Assembly (NCBI GenBank): GCA_027068235.1
Contig: JAMOUE010000148.1
Coordinates: 1 to 11,250, forward strand
DNA from: Deltaproteobacteria bacterium
GTDB taxonomy: Bacteria; Desulfobacterota; Dissulfuribacteria; Dissulfuribacterales; QOAL01
Direction of reading: 5' to 3'
Length of the DNA stretch: 11,250 nucleotides
How positions within the stretch are numbered: the first letter of the stretch is position 1; every line of letters starts with the position of its first letter. This document shows positions 1-6,433 of the stretch, piece by piece. The position numbers were made by a program, and so were the translations under genes. Below the pieces are notes generated by a model, which ran no database searches, had not been told where the DNA came from, and was given only the letters and a program-made list of their open reading frames with translations.

Positions 1-193
1 TGACAGTGAAGAACATTATGCCAACATGACCTGACACTTCTTACACACCTAGCCCTTCTGCTACCCCTCCACATAATTATTACTGGGAGTCTTCTTAATA
101 TGACATGAGACATTATTAGCAAGGCCCAGAAGGATTGATTTACATATTTTTGACGTATGGAATAAACATGGCCATAATGAATAAGGTTAGATT

Positions 194-222
194 ACGAAAG
201 AAAGCGAGCGCAGTAAGCGCTC
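194..222 (-). terminator. Possible terminator hairpin beyond jag
   Basis: Read on the minus strand, GAGCGC (222-217) and GCGCTC (211-206) form a perfect 6-bp stem with a 5-base loop. It is followed by a pyrimidine-rich GCTTTCTTTCG tract. It lies about 190 bases past the jag stop, so it could end the rpmH-to-jag transcript. The U-tract is interrupted and the stem short, so this is weak. The flanking bases also resemble half of a GTCATTGCGAG-type palindromic repeat, so it may be a degenerate repeat and not a dedicated terminator. Confidence 0.3.
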
Positions 223-322
223 CACAATCTTAAACGTTTGTTGAACAATCCCAATATTTAAAAATATCTTTTGATGCCAAGCTTATTTAGCGGCTTCCTG
301 AAAAAGTAATAACAGTTTGAAT

Positions 323-350
323 GGCGCTATACGCGCCTTCTCGCAATGAC
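323..350 (+). repeat. REP-like palindromic repeat, copy 1
   Basis: GGCGC (323-327) and GCGCC (333-337) form a 5-bp stem around a 5-base loop. The tail CTTC-TCGCAATGAC (337-350) follows. The same stem-plus-tail layout recurs near 10027-10059 (tail TCGCGATGAC) and 10124-10164 (tail TTGCAATGAC), all in the same orientation. On the other strand the tail reads GTCATTGCGA, the head of a widespread bacterial palindromic repeat. The three stems differ in sequence, so the family is defined by its tail and its folding. Confidence 0.55.
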
Positions 351-407
351 CGTGAAAAATATGATGTTCCTTGTGGACAGAAAACAGGAAACAAAAAAAC
401 TTAGAAG

Positions 408-1262
408 CTAATTTCTTGATCTGCCCTGGTGCCTTCTCTTTTTCACAGGAGTTATGACAACTTTACGACTTGCACCTTGTCCTGAGCTGTGTGTCCTTAC
501 CCCTTTAAACTCCTTTAGGGCAACGTGAATTATCCTTCGCTCTCTTGCCGGCATTGGCTGGAGGCTCAAGGATCTGCCACTTCTTTTTACCTTTATGGCC
601 AACCTTTCTGCAAGGGAAACCAACCCCTTTTTACGCCGCTCCCTGTATCCAGCCGCCTCTAACATCACCCTATAGTGGATATCTGGGCTTTCCCTTCTGA
701 GGCACAGATTGACAAGATATTCCAAGGCATCGAGGGTCTGGCCTTCCTTGCCAATTATTAGGGATAGATCGTCCCCTGTAATGTTGATAAAGGGCTTAGA
801 AGTCTGTTCAACCACGTGGGCCTTGCCTGACAAACCGGCCTTTTCCAGTATCTCATTTGTAATCCTGCAGGCAACGGCAACATGCTTTTCAAGCTCCTCA
901 CGCCTTACTTCCTGACGCCGGCCAGGCCTTTCACCTGCTGCCTGTACCTCCGGTTCTTCAGAATCTTTTTCCCTACCCTTGTCATCGTCTTTTTCTGAAG
1001 AGATGTCACCCTGAGCCTCTGTCTCTTCAACCTTTTGGGGCCCTTCCTGCTCCTTGAGAGCCTCTTTTTGGAATTCTTCCTTTAGCCACGCCTTTATCTT
1101 GGCCTTTTTACCTCCTAGGCCAAAAAGGCCAGTAGAACCCCTGGTTATTATTTCAACTTCCAACTGATCCTTATCACAGTTAAAATGACTACATGCTGCC
1201 TCTATAGCCTTATCAACGGTCTTGTCTTCAAACTCCATTACCTCAACTGTTGTCTGATTCAT
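408..1262 (-). CDS. jag: Jag/KhpB RNA-binding protein (KH-R3H)
   Basis: This is a cytoplasmic RNA-binding protein of the Jag (SpoIIIJ-associated, KhpB/EloR) family. Relatives bind many small RNAs and mRNAs and, in Gram-positive bacteria, affect cell elongation. Residues 1-62 form the Jag N-terminal domain, with the typical FEDKTVDKAIEAA and GSTGLFGLGGKKA stretches. Residues 63-125 are a highly charged, probably disordered linker. A KH domain follows at about 148-200 with the GKEG loop (171-174), then an R3H domain at about 205-270 with Arg242-xxx-His246. The 284-residue length suits the family's longer, linker-bearing members. The ATG start has a GGAG ribosome site 8 bases upstream. It is last in the cluster, 27 bases after yidC, the usual position. 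Identification is firm; its RNA targets here are unknown. Confidence 0.95.
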   Translation of the reverse strand: MNQTTVEVMEFEDKTVDKAIEAACSHFNCDKDQLEVEIITRGSTGLFGLGGKKAKIKAWLKEEFQKEALKEQEGPQKVEETEAQGDISSEKDDDKGREKDSEEPEVQAAGERPGRRQEVRREELEKHVAVACRITNEILEKAGLSGKAHVVEQTSKPFINITGDDLSLIIGKEGQTLDALEYLVNLCLRRESPDIHYRVMLEAAGYRERRKKGLVSLAERLAIKVKRSGRSLSLQPMPARERRIIHVALKEFKGVRTHSSGQGASRKVVITPVKKRRHQGRSRN

Positions 1263-1289
1263 AAGCGCTTCTCCGATCTTCCCTTTTCA

Positions 1290-2987
1290 TTAATCAGTAA
1301 ACTTGTTCACATAATACTGCTGAACAATGGAAAGGATATTGTTCACCAGCCAATAGAGCACCAGACCAGAAGGAAAATTTATGAACATAAAGGTAAATAC
1401 AATGGGCAGTAGCTGCATCATTTTGGCCTGTGTGGGATCGAGCGATGATGGTGACATCTTCTGCTGAAGATACATGGAAGCACCCATAAGAAGCGTAAGA
1501 ACTGGCACGCCTCCAACCATAGGTATTTCAACGCCTGGAATCATCAACCTGTCAGGAGCGGACAAATCATTTATCCAAAGCATAAAGGGGGCGTGTCTAA
1601 GCTCTATGGCCTGCAAAAGCACCTTATAAAGTGCAAAAAAGACAGGTATCTGAAGGAGCATAGGCAGACAGCCGCTCATAGGGTTGACCTTGTAGGTCTT
1701 GTAGAGCTGCATCAGTTCCTTGTTGAGTCGTTCCTTGTCGTCACCATACTTTTCCTTGAGCTTCTGCAACTTGGGCTGAAGCTTCTGCATGGTCTTCATG
1801 GACTGGGCACTCTTATGTGCCAGAGGCCAGAACAAAAGTTTAATAAAAATAGTTAGCAGTATTATGCATACACCGTAATTATGAACGTATTTATACATGA
1901 AATTGAGGAGATAAAGCAGAGGCTTGGCAATAGGATCAAACCATCCAAAATTGATTGCCTTTGACAGATTGTGCCCAACCTGCTTCAACCTCTCAATCTC
2001 TTTTGGGCCGATATATATGTTCATCTTGCACAGGGTGATGGAGCCATCCTTGACCTGGCCCTTTACCTGTGAAGACAAGGTGCTTTCTGTCAACTTATCA
2101 TTGTTCAAAAGGGCGATACGCACATCCCACGGCCCTTTGGAATCTTCAGGGACTAAGGCTGTCATGAAGTAGTTGTCGCCATAGCTGAGCCAATCTAGCT
2201 CTCCAGAGTAAACATGGGTTTCTCCAGGCTTATCTAGGCTAATCTCTTCAAGGCCTGTTGAAGGTGAGTAGTATGACGGACCTGAAAATATATACCTTGT
2301 GGATTCATTATAGGGTTTGTCATATAGGAATACCGTGTATTTGTCGGCCCCAGCGCCTGAGATCTCCATGACAAAATCTATGGTGTATTTGTCTGGATAG
2401 AAGGTAAAGGTCTTTGTAAAGGTAACGTCTCCACCAAGCTGACTTACAAAACGTACGGTCTCAGCAGCTGCTCCATCCTGCAAGGCAAGAGACAGTTTAT
2501 CGGCCTTAAAATATCTTCCCCGCAAGTCTATCTCGCCACCACTGACTATTTTTACACCAAGGGGTAAAAGCGGCGGATTGACATTTACCAGATCAACGCC
2601 TGGAGAATCTTTCTCTATTGTTTGTCTGTATTTTTTTAGCACAAAATGTTTGAAGGCAGCGCCGTTTTCAGAAAGAACCGCCTTGAAAAGAGGGGTTTCC
2701 ACCACGACATCCTGCCCCTTAACCTCATCTACCTTTGGAAGATCGCCAATCTCTTTTAGTTCCTTAAGTGAAGCCTCTTCCTTCCTGCCAGGGCTGTTAG
2801 CCTGCAATGCCTCGTTTTTATTATTGGCATCACTTGAAAGGCTAGACGAATTTACACTGCTTCCATTAGTACCATTTACTCCATGTGGAGTAGTTGGTAC
2901 CTGATTGGCAAAAAAGTGTTGAAATACAACAAGTACCGCTATTGACAAAACGATGGCCAAAAGTGCTCTAGTTTCCATTTTTTCCAT
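1290..2987 (-). CDS. yidC: Membrane protein insertase YidC
   Basis: YidC (Oxa1 family) inserts and folds inner-membrane proteins, alone or with SecYEG. The N-terminal membrane segment lies at residues 7-26, followed by a Ser/Asn-rich linker (about 28-65) and the large periplasmic domain of Gram-negative YidC (about 92-335). The conserved five-helix insertase core covers about 355-562, with cytoplasmic helices at QKLQPKLQKLKEKYGDDKER and the motif VNPMSGCLPMLLQIPVFFALY. The residue matching the hydrophilic-groove arginine of Escherichia coli YidC (in its IVRGIMYPL stretch) is Lys383 here, which keeps the positive charge. Length 565 is normal. The start may be the first ATG or the one three codons later (MEKMETRALL); a GGATGGA stretch just before the second makes that plausible. 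It lies 32 bases after yidD. Confidence 0.97.
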   Translation of the reverse strand: MEKMETRALLAIVLSIAVLVVFQHFFANQVPTTPHGVNGTNGSSVNSSSLSSDANNKNEALQANSPGRKEEASLKELKEIGDLPKVDEVKGQDVVVETPLFKAVLSENGAAFKHFVLKKYRQTIEKDSPGVDLVNVNPPLLPLGVKIVSGGEIDLRGRYFKADKLSLALQDGAAAETVRFVSQLGGDVTFTKTFTFYPDKYTIDFVMEISGAGADKYTVFLYDKPYNESTRYIFSGPSYYSPSTGLEEISLDKPGETHVYSGELDWLSYGDNYFMTALVPEDSKGPWDVRIALLNNDKLTESTLSSQVKGQVKDGSITLCKMNIYIGPKEIERLKQVGHNLSKAINFGWFDPIAKPLLYLLNFMYKYVHNYGVCIILLTIFIKLLFWPLAHKSAQSMKTMQKLQPKLQKLKEKYGDDKERLNKELMQLYKTYKVNPMSGCLPMLLQIPVFFALYKVLLQAIELRHAPFMLWINDLSAPDRLMIPGVEIPMVGGVPVLTLLMGASMYLQQKMSPSSLDPTQAKMMQLLPIVFTFMFINFPSGLVLYWLVNNILSIVQQYYVNKFTD

Positions 2988-3019
2988 CCGTTAGATTTTC
3001 TCAGTTATGAACAAATCAG

Positions 3020-3274
3020 TCAAGGAAGGGGATCAAAACCGCCAGGGTGCCATGGATTACACCTCAATATCCTTTTCAGAGAAAGAAACAGTCCCTTTAT
3101 TAGCCCATACTTATTAAGGGCCTCCATGCAGTAAGTAGAACAGGTAGGATAAAACCGGCAGTTATTTGGCAATAAGGGAGATATTAGAGACTTATACATC
3201 TTTATTAGGCCTATTAAGATCCGCGTTAATACATTGATCGTCTTTTTCCAAACGAGCGCTGAATTTTTTTCCAA
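3020..3274 (-). CDS. yidD: Membrane protein insertion efficiency factor YidD
   Basis: YidD is a small, inner-membrane-associated protein that improves insertion of YidC-dependent proteins. The family core is plain: an amphipathic helix (about 14-33), then SPLLPNNCRFYPTCSTYCMEAL, with cysteines at 39, 45 and 49, and the C-terminal CNPWHPGGFDPLP (Cys72). The start is TTG, preceded by AGGAAGG at a suitable distance. The only internal ATG (residue 26) would remove much of the amphipathic helix, so TTG is preferred. With this start it overlaps the 3' end of rnpA by 83 bases in another frame, a compact arrangement often seen in this cluster and suggesting translational coupling. Length is 84 residues, normal for the family. 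Confidence 0.93.
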   Translation of the reverse strand: MEKNSALVWKKTINVLTRILIGLIKMYKSLISPLLPNNCRFYPTCSTYCMEALNKYGLIKGLFLSLKRILRCNPWHPGGFDPLP

Positions 3275-3614
3275 TAATCCTTCCTGCCTCTTGTATTCTG
3301 TTTTGTAATTTAGGCCAGTTAGCCCTCAGGATTTCCTGACGAGGGAGAAAGACAATGTCAACTCCCTCGGGGAGATAAGGTTTGTTTAATCTGAATAACT
3401 CGCGGCAAAGCCTCTTGGCTCGATTCCTTTTTGCTGCCTTGCCAAATCGCCTTCCAATTCCAATCCCTATCCTAGAAAAAGGTAAATCGTTGGTATCAAC
3501 TACCAGTGTGAACTCGGGAAATCTTATCCTTTTTCCCTTTTTGAAGATTCGCTGGAAATCCCGACTGTTGGAAATCCTTTCTAACTTTGAAAGCGTGAAT
3601 CTTCCCTTTTTCAC
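3192..3614 (-). CDS. rnpA: Ribonuclease P protein component
   Basis: RnpA is the basic protein subunit of RNase P. It binds the catalytic RNA and the 5' leader of pre-tRNAs so that tRNA 5' ends are matured. The family signature spans residues 55-72 (RRFGKAAKRNRAKRLCRE) with the RNR core at 63-65. SRDFQRIFKKGKR (17-29) and FTLVVD (35-40) match the central cleft strands. Length is 140 residues, slightly long, because the C-terminus runs on where it overlaps yidD. The start is GTG. The purine-rich GGGGAGG directly abuts it instead of lying 5-9 bases upstream, and no other ATG, GTG or TTG follows before the conserved region, so the GTG is the best choice. It lies 20 bases after rpmH. Confidence 0.95.
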   Translation of the reverse strand: MKKGRFTLSKLERISNSRDFQRIFKKGKRIRFPEFTLVVDTNDLPFSRIGIGIGRRFGKAAKRNRAKRLCRELFRLNKPYLPEGVDIVFLPRQEILRANWPKLQNRIQEAGRIIGKKFSARLEKDDQCINADLNRPNKDV

Positions 3615-3634
3615 CCTCCCCTGCAGCCGATTCT

Positions 3635-3769
3635 CTACACGCTAAGCCTTTTTCTGCCCTTTGCCCGGCGTTTGGCAAGAACCCTTCTTCCTGCCTTGGT
3701 GCTCATACGTTTTCTAAATCCGTGCGTCCGCTTTCTCTTAATGTTGCTTGGTTGAAAAGTCCGTTTCAT
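3635..3769 (-). CDS. rpmH: 50S ribosomal protein L34
   Basis: This gene encodes the small, very basic large-subunit protein L34, which packs against 23S rRNA. The 44-residue product begins MKRTFQPSNIKRKRTHGFRK and continues MSTKAGRRVLAKRRAKGRKR with a short LSV end, matching the family over its whole length. The ATG has an AAGGAG ribosome-binding site 9 bases upstream. It is the first gene of the leftward rpmH-rnpA-yidD-yidC-jag cluster. A sigma-70-type promoter lies about 90 bases upstream, giving a leader of roughly 80 bases. Many bacteria have dnaA and oriC next to rpmH; here the divergent neighbour is mreB instead. Confidence 0.97.
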   Translation of the reverse strand: MKRTFQPSNIKRKRTHGFRKRMSTKAGRRVLAKRRAKGRKRLSV

Positions 3770-3855
3770 TTCACTGCTCTCCTTGGATCGATCTAGTTAT
3801 GTTATATTTCATGAAATCGAGTTTTCTTTCATTCATACTTAAACGAAGCCTCAAA

Positions 3856-3884
3856 TTTTTACTAATCAGGAAACATCATGTCAA
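3856..3884 (-). promoter_or_regulatory. Promoter of the rpmH cluster
   Basis: On the minus strand a consensus TTGACA (3884-3879) is separated by exactly 17 bases from TAAAAA (3861-3856), a four-of-six match to the -10 box. Transcription would start near 3849, giving an rpmH leader of about 80 bases. The leader contains a perfect 12-bp palindrome, ATTTCATGAAAT (3806-3817), of unknown meaning. Spacing and orientation fit well, but no start site has been measured. Confidence 0.6.
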
Positions 3885-3995
3885 GAGATGATAACGATAC
3901 AGCGCAAAATTCATGAGGAGTATAGAGTCATATTTCCTTGCTTTTTCACATCCTCTTTGTTAGGTTTTGGCAGCCTATTTTTGACAAAGGCGACT

Positions 3996-4004
3996 TGTTA
4001 TAAT
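3996..4004 (+). promoter_or_regulatory. Extended -10 promoter of mreB operon
   Basis: TGTTATAAT is a full extended -10 element (TGn followed by TATAAT), with a predicted start near 4011 and a leader of about 25 bases before mreB. A TTGACA lies at 3981-3986 but only 12 bases from the -10 box, too close to serve as its partner. An extended -10 promoter does not need a good -35 box, so the element alone may suffice. It diverges from the rpmH promoter, with 112 bases between the two -10 boxes. Confidence 0.6.
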
Positions 4005-4035
4005 TTAAATAATTTAGCAAAAAGGAAAAATATAT

Positions 4036-5067
4036 ATGGTATTTGGTGCCCTTTTTGGGTGGCTTTCCAACGATTTGGCAATTGACCTTGGAACTGCCAA
4101 TACCCTTGTATACGTTAAAGGCAAGGGCATAGTACTTAGAGAGCCTTCGGTGGTGGCCGTAAAAAAAGATGCCAGGTCTGCAAGGGTCTTGGCTGTCGGT
4201 AAGGAAGCCAAGATGATGCTCGGCAAGACTCCGGGAAACATTGTGGCTATAAGACCTATGAAGGATGGCGTCATTGCAGACTTCGAGGTCACTGAGGCCA
4301 TGCTCCGTTATTTTATTCGTAAGGTGCACAATAGACGTACACTAGTTCGTCCCAGAATAATAATCAGTGTTCCATCTGGAATTACACAGGTGGAAAAACG
4401 CGCAGTCAGAGAGTCTGCAGAATCTGCAGGAGCAAGGGAGGTGTATCTCATAGAAGAACCAATGGCAGCGGCCATTGGTGTTGGCCTTCCCATCACTGAA
4501 CCAACAGCAAATATGGTTGTTGACATCGGCGGTGGAACAACCGAGGTAGCAGTCATATCTTTAGCAGGAATAGTATTTTGCAAGTCTGTAAGGGTAGCTG
4601 GAGACAAGATGGATGACGCCATACTCCATCACATCAAGAGGCGTTACAGCCTCCTTATTGGAGAACACACGGCAGAAATGATTAAGATGGAAATTGGCGA
4701 TGTAATGCCAGAACCTCCTTTCAAAAAGATGGCGATTAAAGGCAGGGATCTTGTTTCAGGAGTGCCAAAAACCATAGAAATAGATGCCTCTGAAATACAG
4801 ACCGCTATTTCGGAGCAGGTTGAAACCATAGTGGAAACCGTAAAAAATGCCTTGGAACAAACGCCTCCAGAACTTGCAGCAGATATAGTTGATAAAGGTA
4901 TTGTCTTAACTGGTGGAGGAGCACTCCTTAAAAACCTGGACAAGCTTCTAAGAGAAAAGACTGGTCTTCCCATTATCATAGCAGACGATCCTCTTTCCTC
5001 TGTGGTTTTGGGATCTGGCCAGACCTTGGACAATATAAAAATACTTAAAGAGATAATGATTAACTAA
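4036..5067 (+). CDS. mreB: Rod shape-determining protein MreB
   Basis: MreB is the bacterial actin that forms membrane-bound filaments and orients the sidewall peptidoglycan machinery. Residues 1-12 (MVFGALFGWLSN) form a hydrophobic/amphipathic membrane-binding end. Nucleotide-binding motifs appear in order: phosphate 1 loop DLGTANTLVY (17-26), phosphate 2 loop DIGGGTTE (163-170) and adenosine loop TGGGALL (292-298). IEEPMAAAIG (139-148) is the usual connecting segment. Length 343 is standard. The ATG has AAAGGA 9 bases upstream. It is the first gene of the mreBCD-mrdA-rodA operon, driven by the extended -10 promoter just before it. Confidence 0.98.
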   Translation: MVFGALFGWLSNDLAIDLGTANTLVYVKGKGIVLREPSVVAVKKDARSARVLAVGKEAKMMLGKTPGNIVAIRPMKDGVIADFEVTEAMLRYFIRKVHNRRTLVRPRIIISVPSGITQVEKRAVRESAESAGAREVYLIEEPMAAAIGVGLPITEPTANMVVDIGGGTTEVAVISLAGIVFCKSVRVAGDKMDDAILHHIKRRYSLLIGEHTAEMIKMEIGDVMPEPPFKKMAIKGRDLVSGVPKTIEIDASEIQTAISEQVETIVETVKNALEQTPPELAADIVDKGIVLTGGGALLKNLDKLLREKTGLPIIIADDPLSSVVLGSGQTLDNIKILKEIMIN

Positions 5068-5084
5068 CCTGATTCTTAAACAAA

Positions 5085-5936
5085 TTGCCTCATCAGTCCC
5101 CAAAAAATTCTAAAGGTATACGAAGAGTCATTATCGTTGCAACTGTACTCATCATTGCAGGACTATTGACTCTAGCAGCCCTTACTAAGAGCCGACTTAT
5201 TCTTCCAGCCAAGATGGTGTTGAAGGATACAAATGGCCATATTCAATCCCTTTTGTCCATTCCATTCTCCAGGTTAAGACTCATCTGGGAGGCATATATA
5301 GATTTACAAAATGTCAAGGAAGAGAATCAGGTACTAAAGGCGCAGCTTGCTCAACTGGAAAACGAAATAACTGCTTACAGGGAAGCCCTTATCGAAAACA
5401 GGAGGCTCAGGCAACTACTTGAAATAAAGGAGTCATCCGAGTGGAAAAGCGTTGTAGCCCATGTTGTGGGTACTGATATTGCGCCGTGGCGGGCAGTTGT
5501 CACTATAGATGCAGGCAAAAAAGACGGCCTGACAATAGATATGCCTGTACTTTGCCAAGGTGGACTGCTTGGAAGAGTGATAGAAACGAGCATGTCCTAC
5601 AGTAAGGTTATGCTACTTACTGATTACCATAGCAGAATAGCCGCTATTGTGCAGAGAAACCGTGCACGAGGTATCCTAAAGGGTGACGGCACAAGGGGAT
5701 GTGCCTTAGACTATGTAAAGAAAGGCGTTGACATCCAAATCGGAGATGTAATCATTACCTCTGGACTAGATGGAATCTTTCCCAAAGGGCTATTGATTGG
5801 CAAGGTGAAGTTCGTAGGCCCAGGAGACAAGTCAGACCTATTTCAATTCATAGGCGTGGAGCCCTCTGCCAAGATCCAGGAGGCAGAGGAGGTACTTGTC
5901 TTGAAAAAACCGCCTTCAAAAGATTTGATGAAATGA
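5085..5936 (+). CDS. mreC: Rod shape-determining protein MreC
   Basis: MreC is a bitopic periplasmic scaffold that links MreB and MreD to PBP2-RodA and helps activate PBP2. A single membrane segment lies at about residues 14-33 after a basic N-terminus, followed by a coiled coil (about 70-115, LQNVKEENQVLKAQLAQLEN). The beta-domain region (about 120-275) includes GLLGRVIETSMSYSKVMLLTD and the conserved TSGLDGIFPKGLLIGKV. Length 283 is normal. The start is TTG, 17 bases after the mreB stop. An in-frame stop lies just upstream at 5070-5072, no ATG occurs before the membrane segment, and no clear Shine-Dalgarno sequence precedes it. Translation may depend on coupling to mreB. It overlaps mreD by four bases (ATGA). 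Confidence 0.95.
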   Translation: MPHQSPKNSKGIRRVIIVATVLIIAGLLTLAALTKSRLILPAKMVLKDTNGHIQSLLSIPFSRLRLIWEAYIDLQNVKEENQVLKAQLAQLENEITAYREALIENRRLRQLLEIKESSEWKSVVAHVVGTDIAPWRAVVTIDAGKKDGLTIDMPVLCQGGLLGRVIETSMSYSKVMLLTDYHSRIAAIVQRNRARGILKGDGTRGCALDYVKKGVDIQIGDVIITSGLDGIFPKGLLIGKVKFVGPGDKSDLFQFIGVEPSAKIQEAEEVLVLKKPPSKDLMK

Positions 5937-6433
5937 AGGCCATAATTGTCTTTTTCGTTCTCTCTTATCTATCTCTTTTGTTGCAAAGCAGTTGGTGCAT
6001 ACTGTGTAACACCTACTTTGTCCATCTTGACCCAATACCGGCACTTATATGCTGGTTTGCATTGAATGAGAAATTGTTGCGCGGTGCATTGACTGTAGCC
6101 ATTTTTGGCCTTTTGGCCTCTCTTTTTTCTTGCCTTTCTTTTTTTCTGTTCCCTCTATCGTATCTAACAGCATTCTTCACCGTATATTTTATTAGAGCTA
6201 ACGTACTTGAGATTCCCAACATCCAAGCCTACCTTATTACTGGTTTTGTTTCTATTGAGATTTTGGTGGTGCAACTGGCTGGCAGTGGAAGTCCTGAGCT
6301 ACTTTGGCCCTGGGGCATAATCCAAGCCATACTTAATATTGCCATAGCACCCCTAGTATTTGGTTTATGCAAAAAGTGTATTGCAATACTTACAGATTTC
6401 ACGGCAAGATTCTCACATGAACAAGGAAACTGA
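5933..6433 (+). CDS. mreD: Rod shape-determining protein MreD
   Basis: MreD is a small polytopic membrane protein of the elongasome that binds MreC and modulates PBP2 activation. The 166-residue product is almost wholly hydrophobic, with about five membrane segments (near residues 2-22, 32-46, 50-82, 95-115 and 125-150). The final stretch GIIQAILNIAIAPLVFGLC is typical of MreD. Sequence conservation in this family is low, so size, hydrophobicity and place in the operon carry much of the identification. It starts in the ATGA overlap with mreC and overlaps the mrdA start by 17 bases. Confidence 0.9.
   Translation: MKAIIVFFVLSYLSLLLQSSWCILCNTYFVHLDPIPALICWFALNEKLLRGALTVAIFGLLASLFSCLSFFLFPLSYLTAFFTVYFIRANVLEIPNIQAYLITGFVSIEILVVQLAGSGSPELLWPWGIIQAILNIAIAPLVFGLCKKCIAILTDFTARFSHEQGN

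Larger units (their letters stand above)
1..407. other. Gene-free left edge
   Basis: No convincing reading frame enters from the left edge or lies inside this stretch; the plus-strand frames are broken by stops within the first dozen codons and the minus-strand openings lack starts. It holds a perfect 6-bp hairpin near 206-222, a REP-like palindrome with a TCGCAATGAC tail near 323-350, and a run of seven A's (seven U's in the minus-strand transcript) just past the jag stop. It is most simply the 3' untranslated and spacer region after the rpmH-to-jag cluster. I see nothing else in bases 1-190. Confidence 0.6.

Noticed and set aside
393..425. Intrinsic terminator directly at the jag stop
   Set aside because: There is a run of seven U's, but only a 4-bp AGAA/TTCT stem before it, too weak to call.
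709..915. Open plus-strand frame across jag, and similar frames opposite or inside yidC, mreB, mrdA and rodA
   Set aside because: They are shadows of strongly supported genes, with no family resemblance and no ribosome sites.
3981..4004. TTGACA ... TATAAT read as a standard sigma-70 promoter for mreB
   Set aside because: The spacer is only 12 bases. The extended -10 (TGTTATAAT) alone is the better explanation.
3770..4035. Replication origin next to rpmH
   Set aside because: I found no TTATCCACA-like DnaA boxes and no dnaA gene; AT-richness alone is not enough.
3946..4329. Minus-strand frames opposite the start of mreB
   Set aside because: They lie over the conserved MreB N-terminus and its promoter and have unnatural composition.
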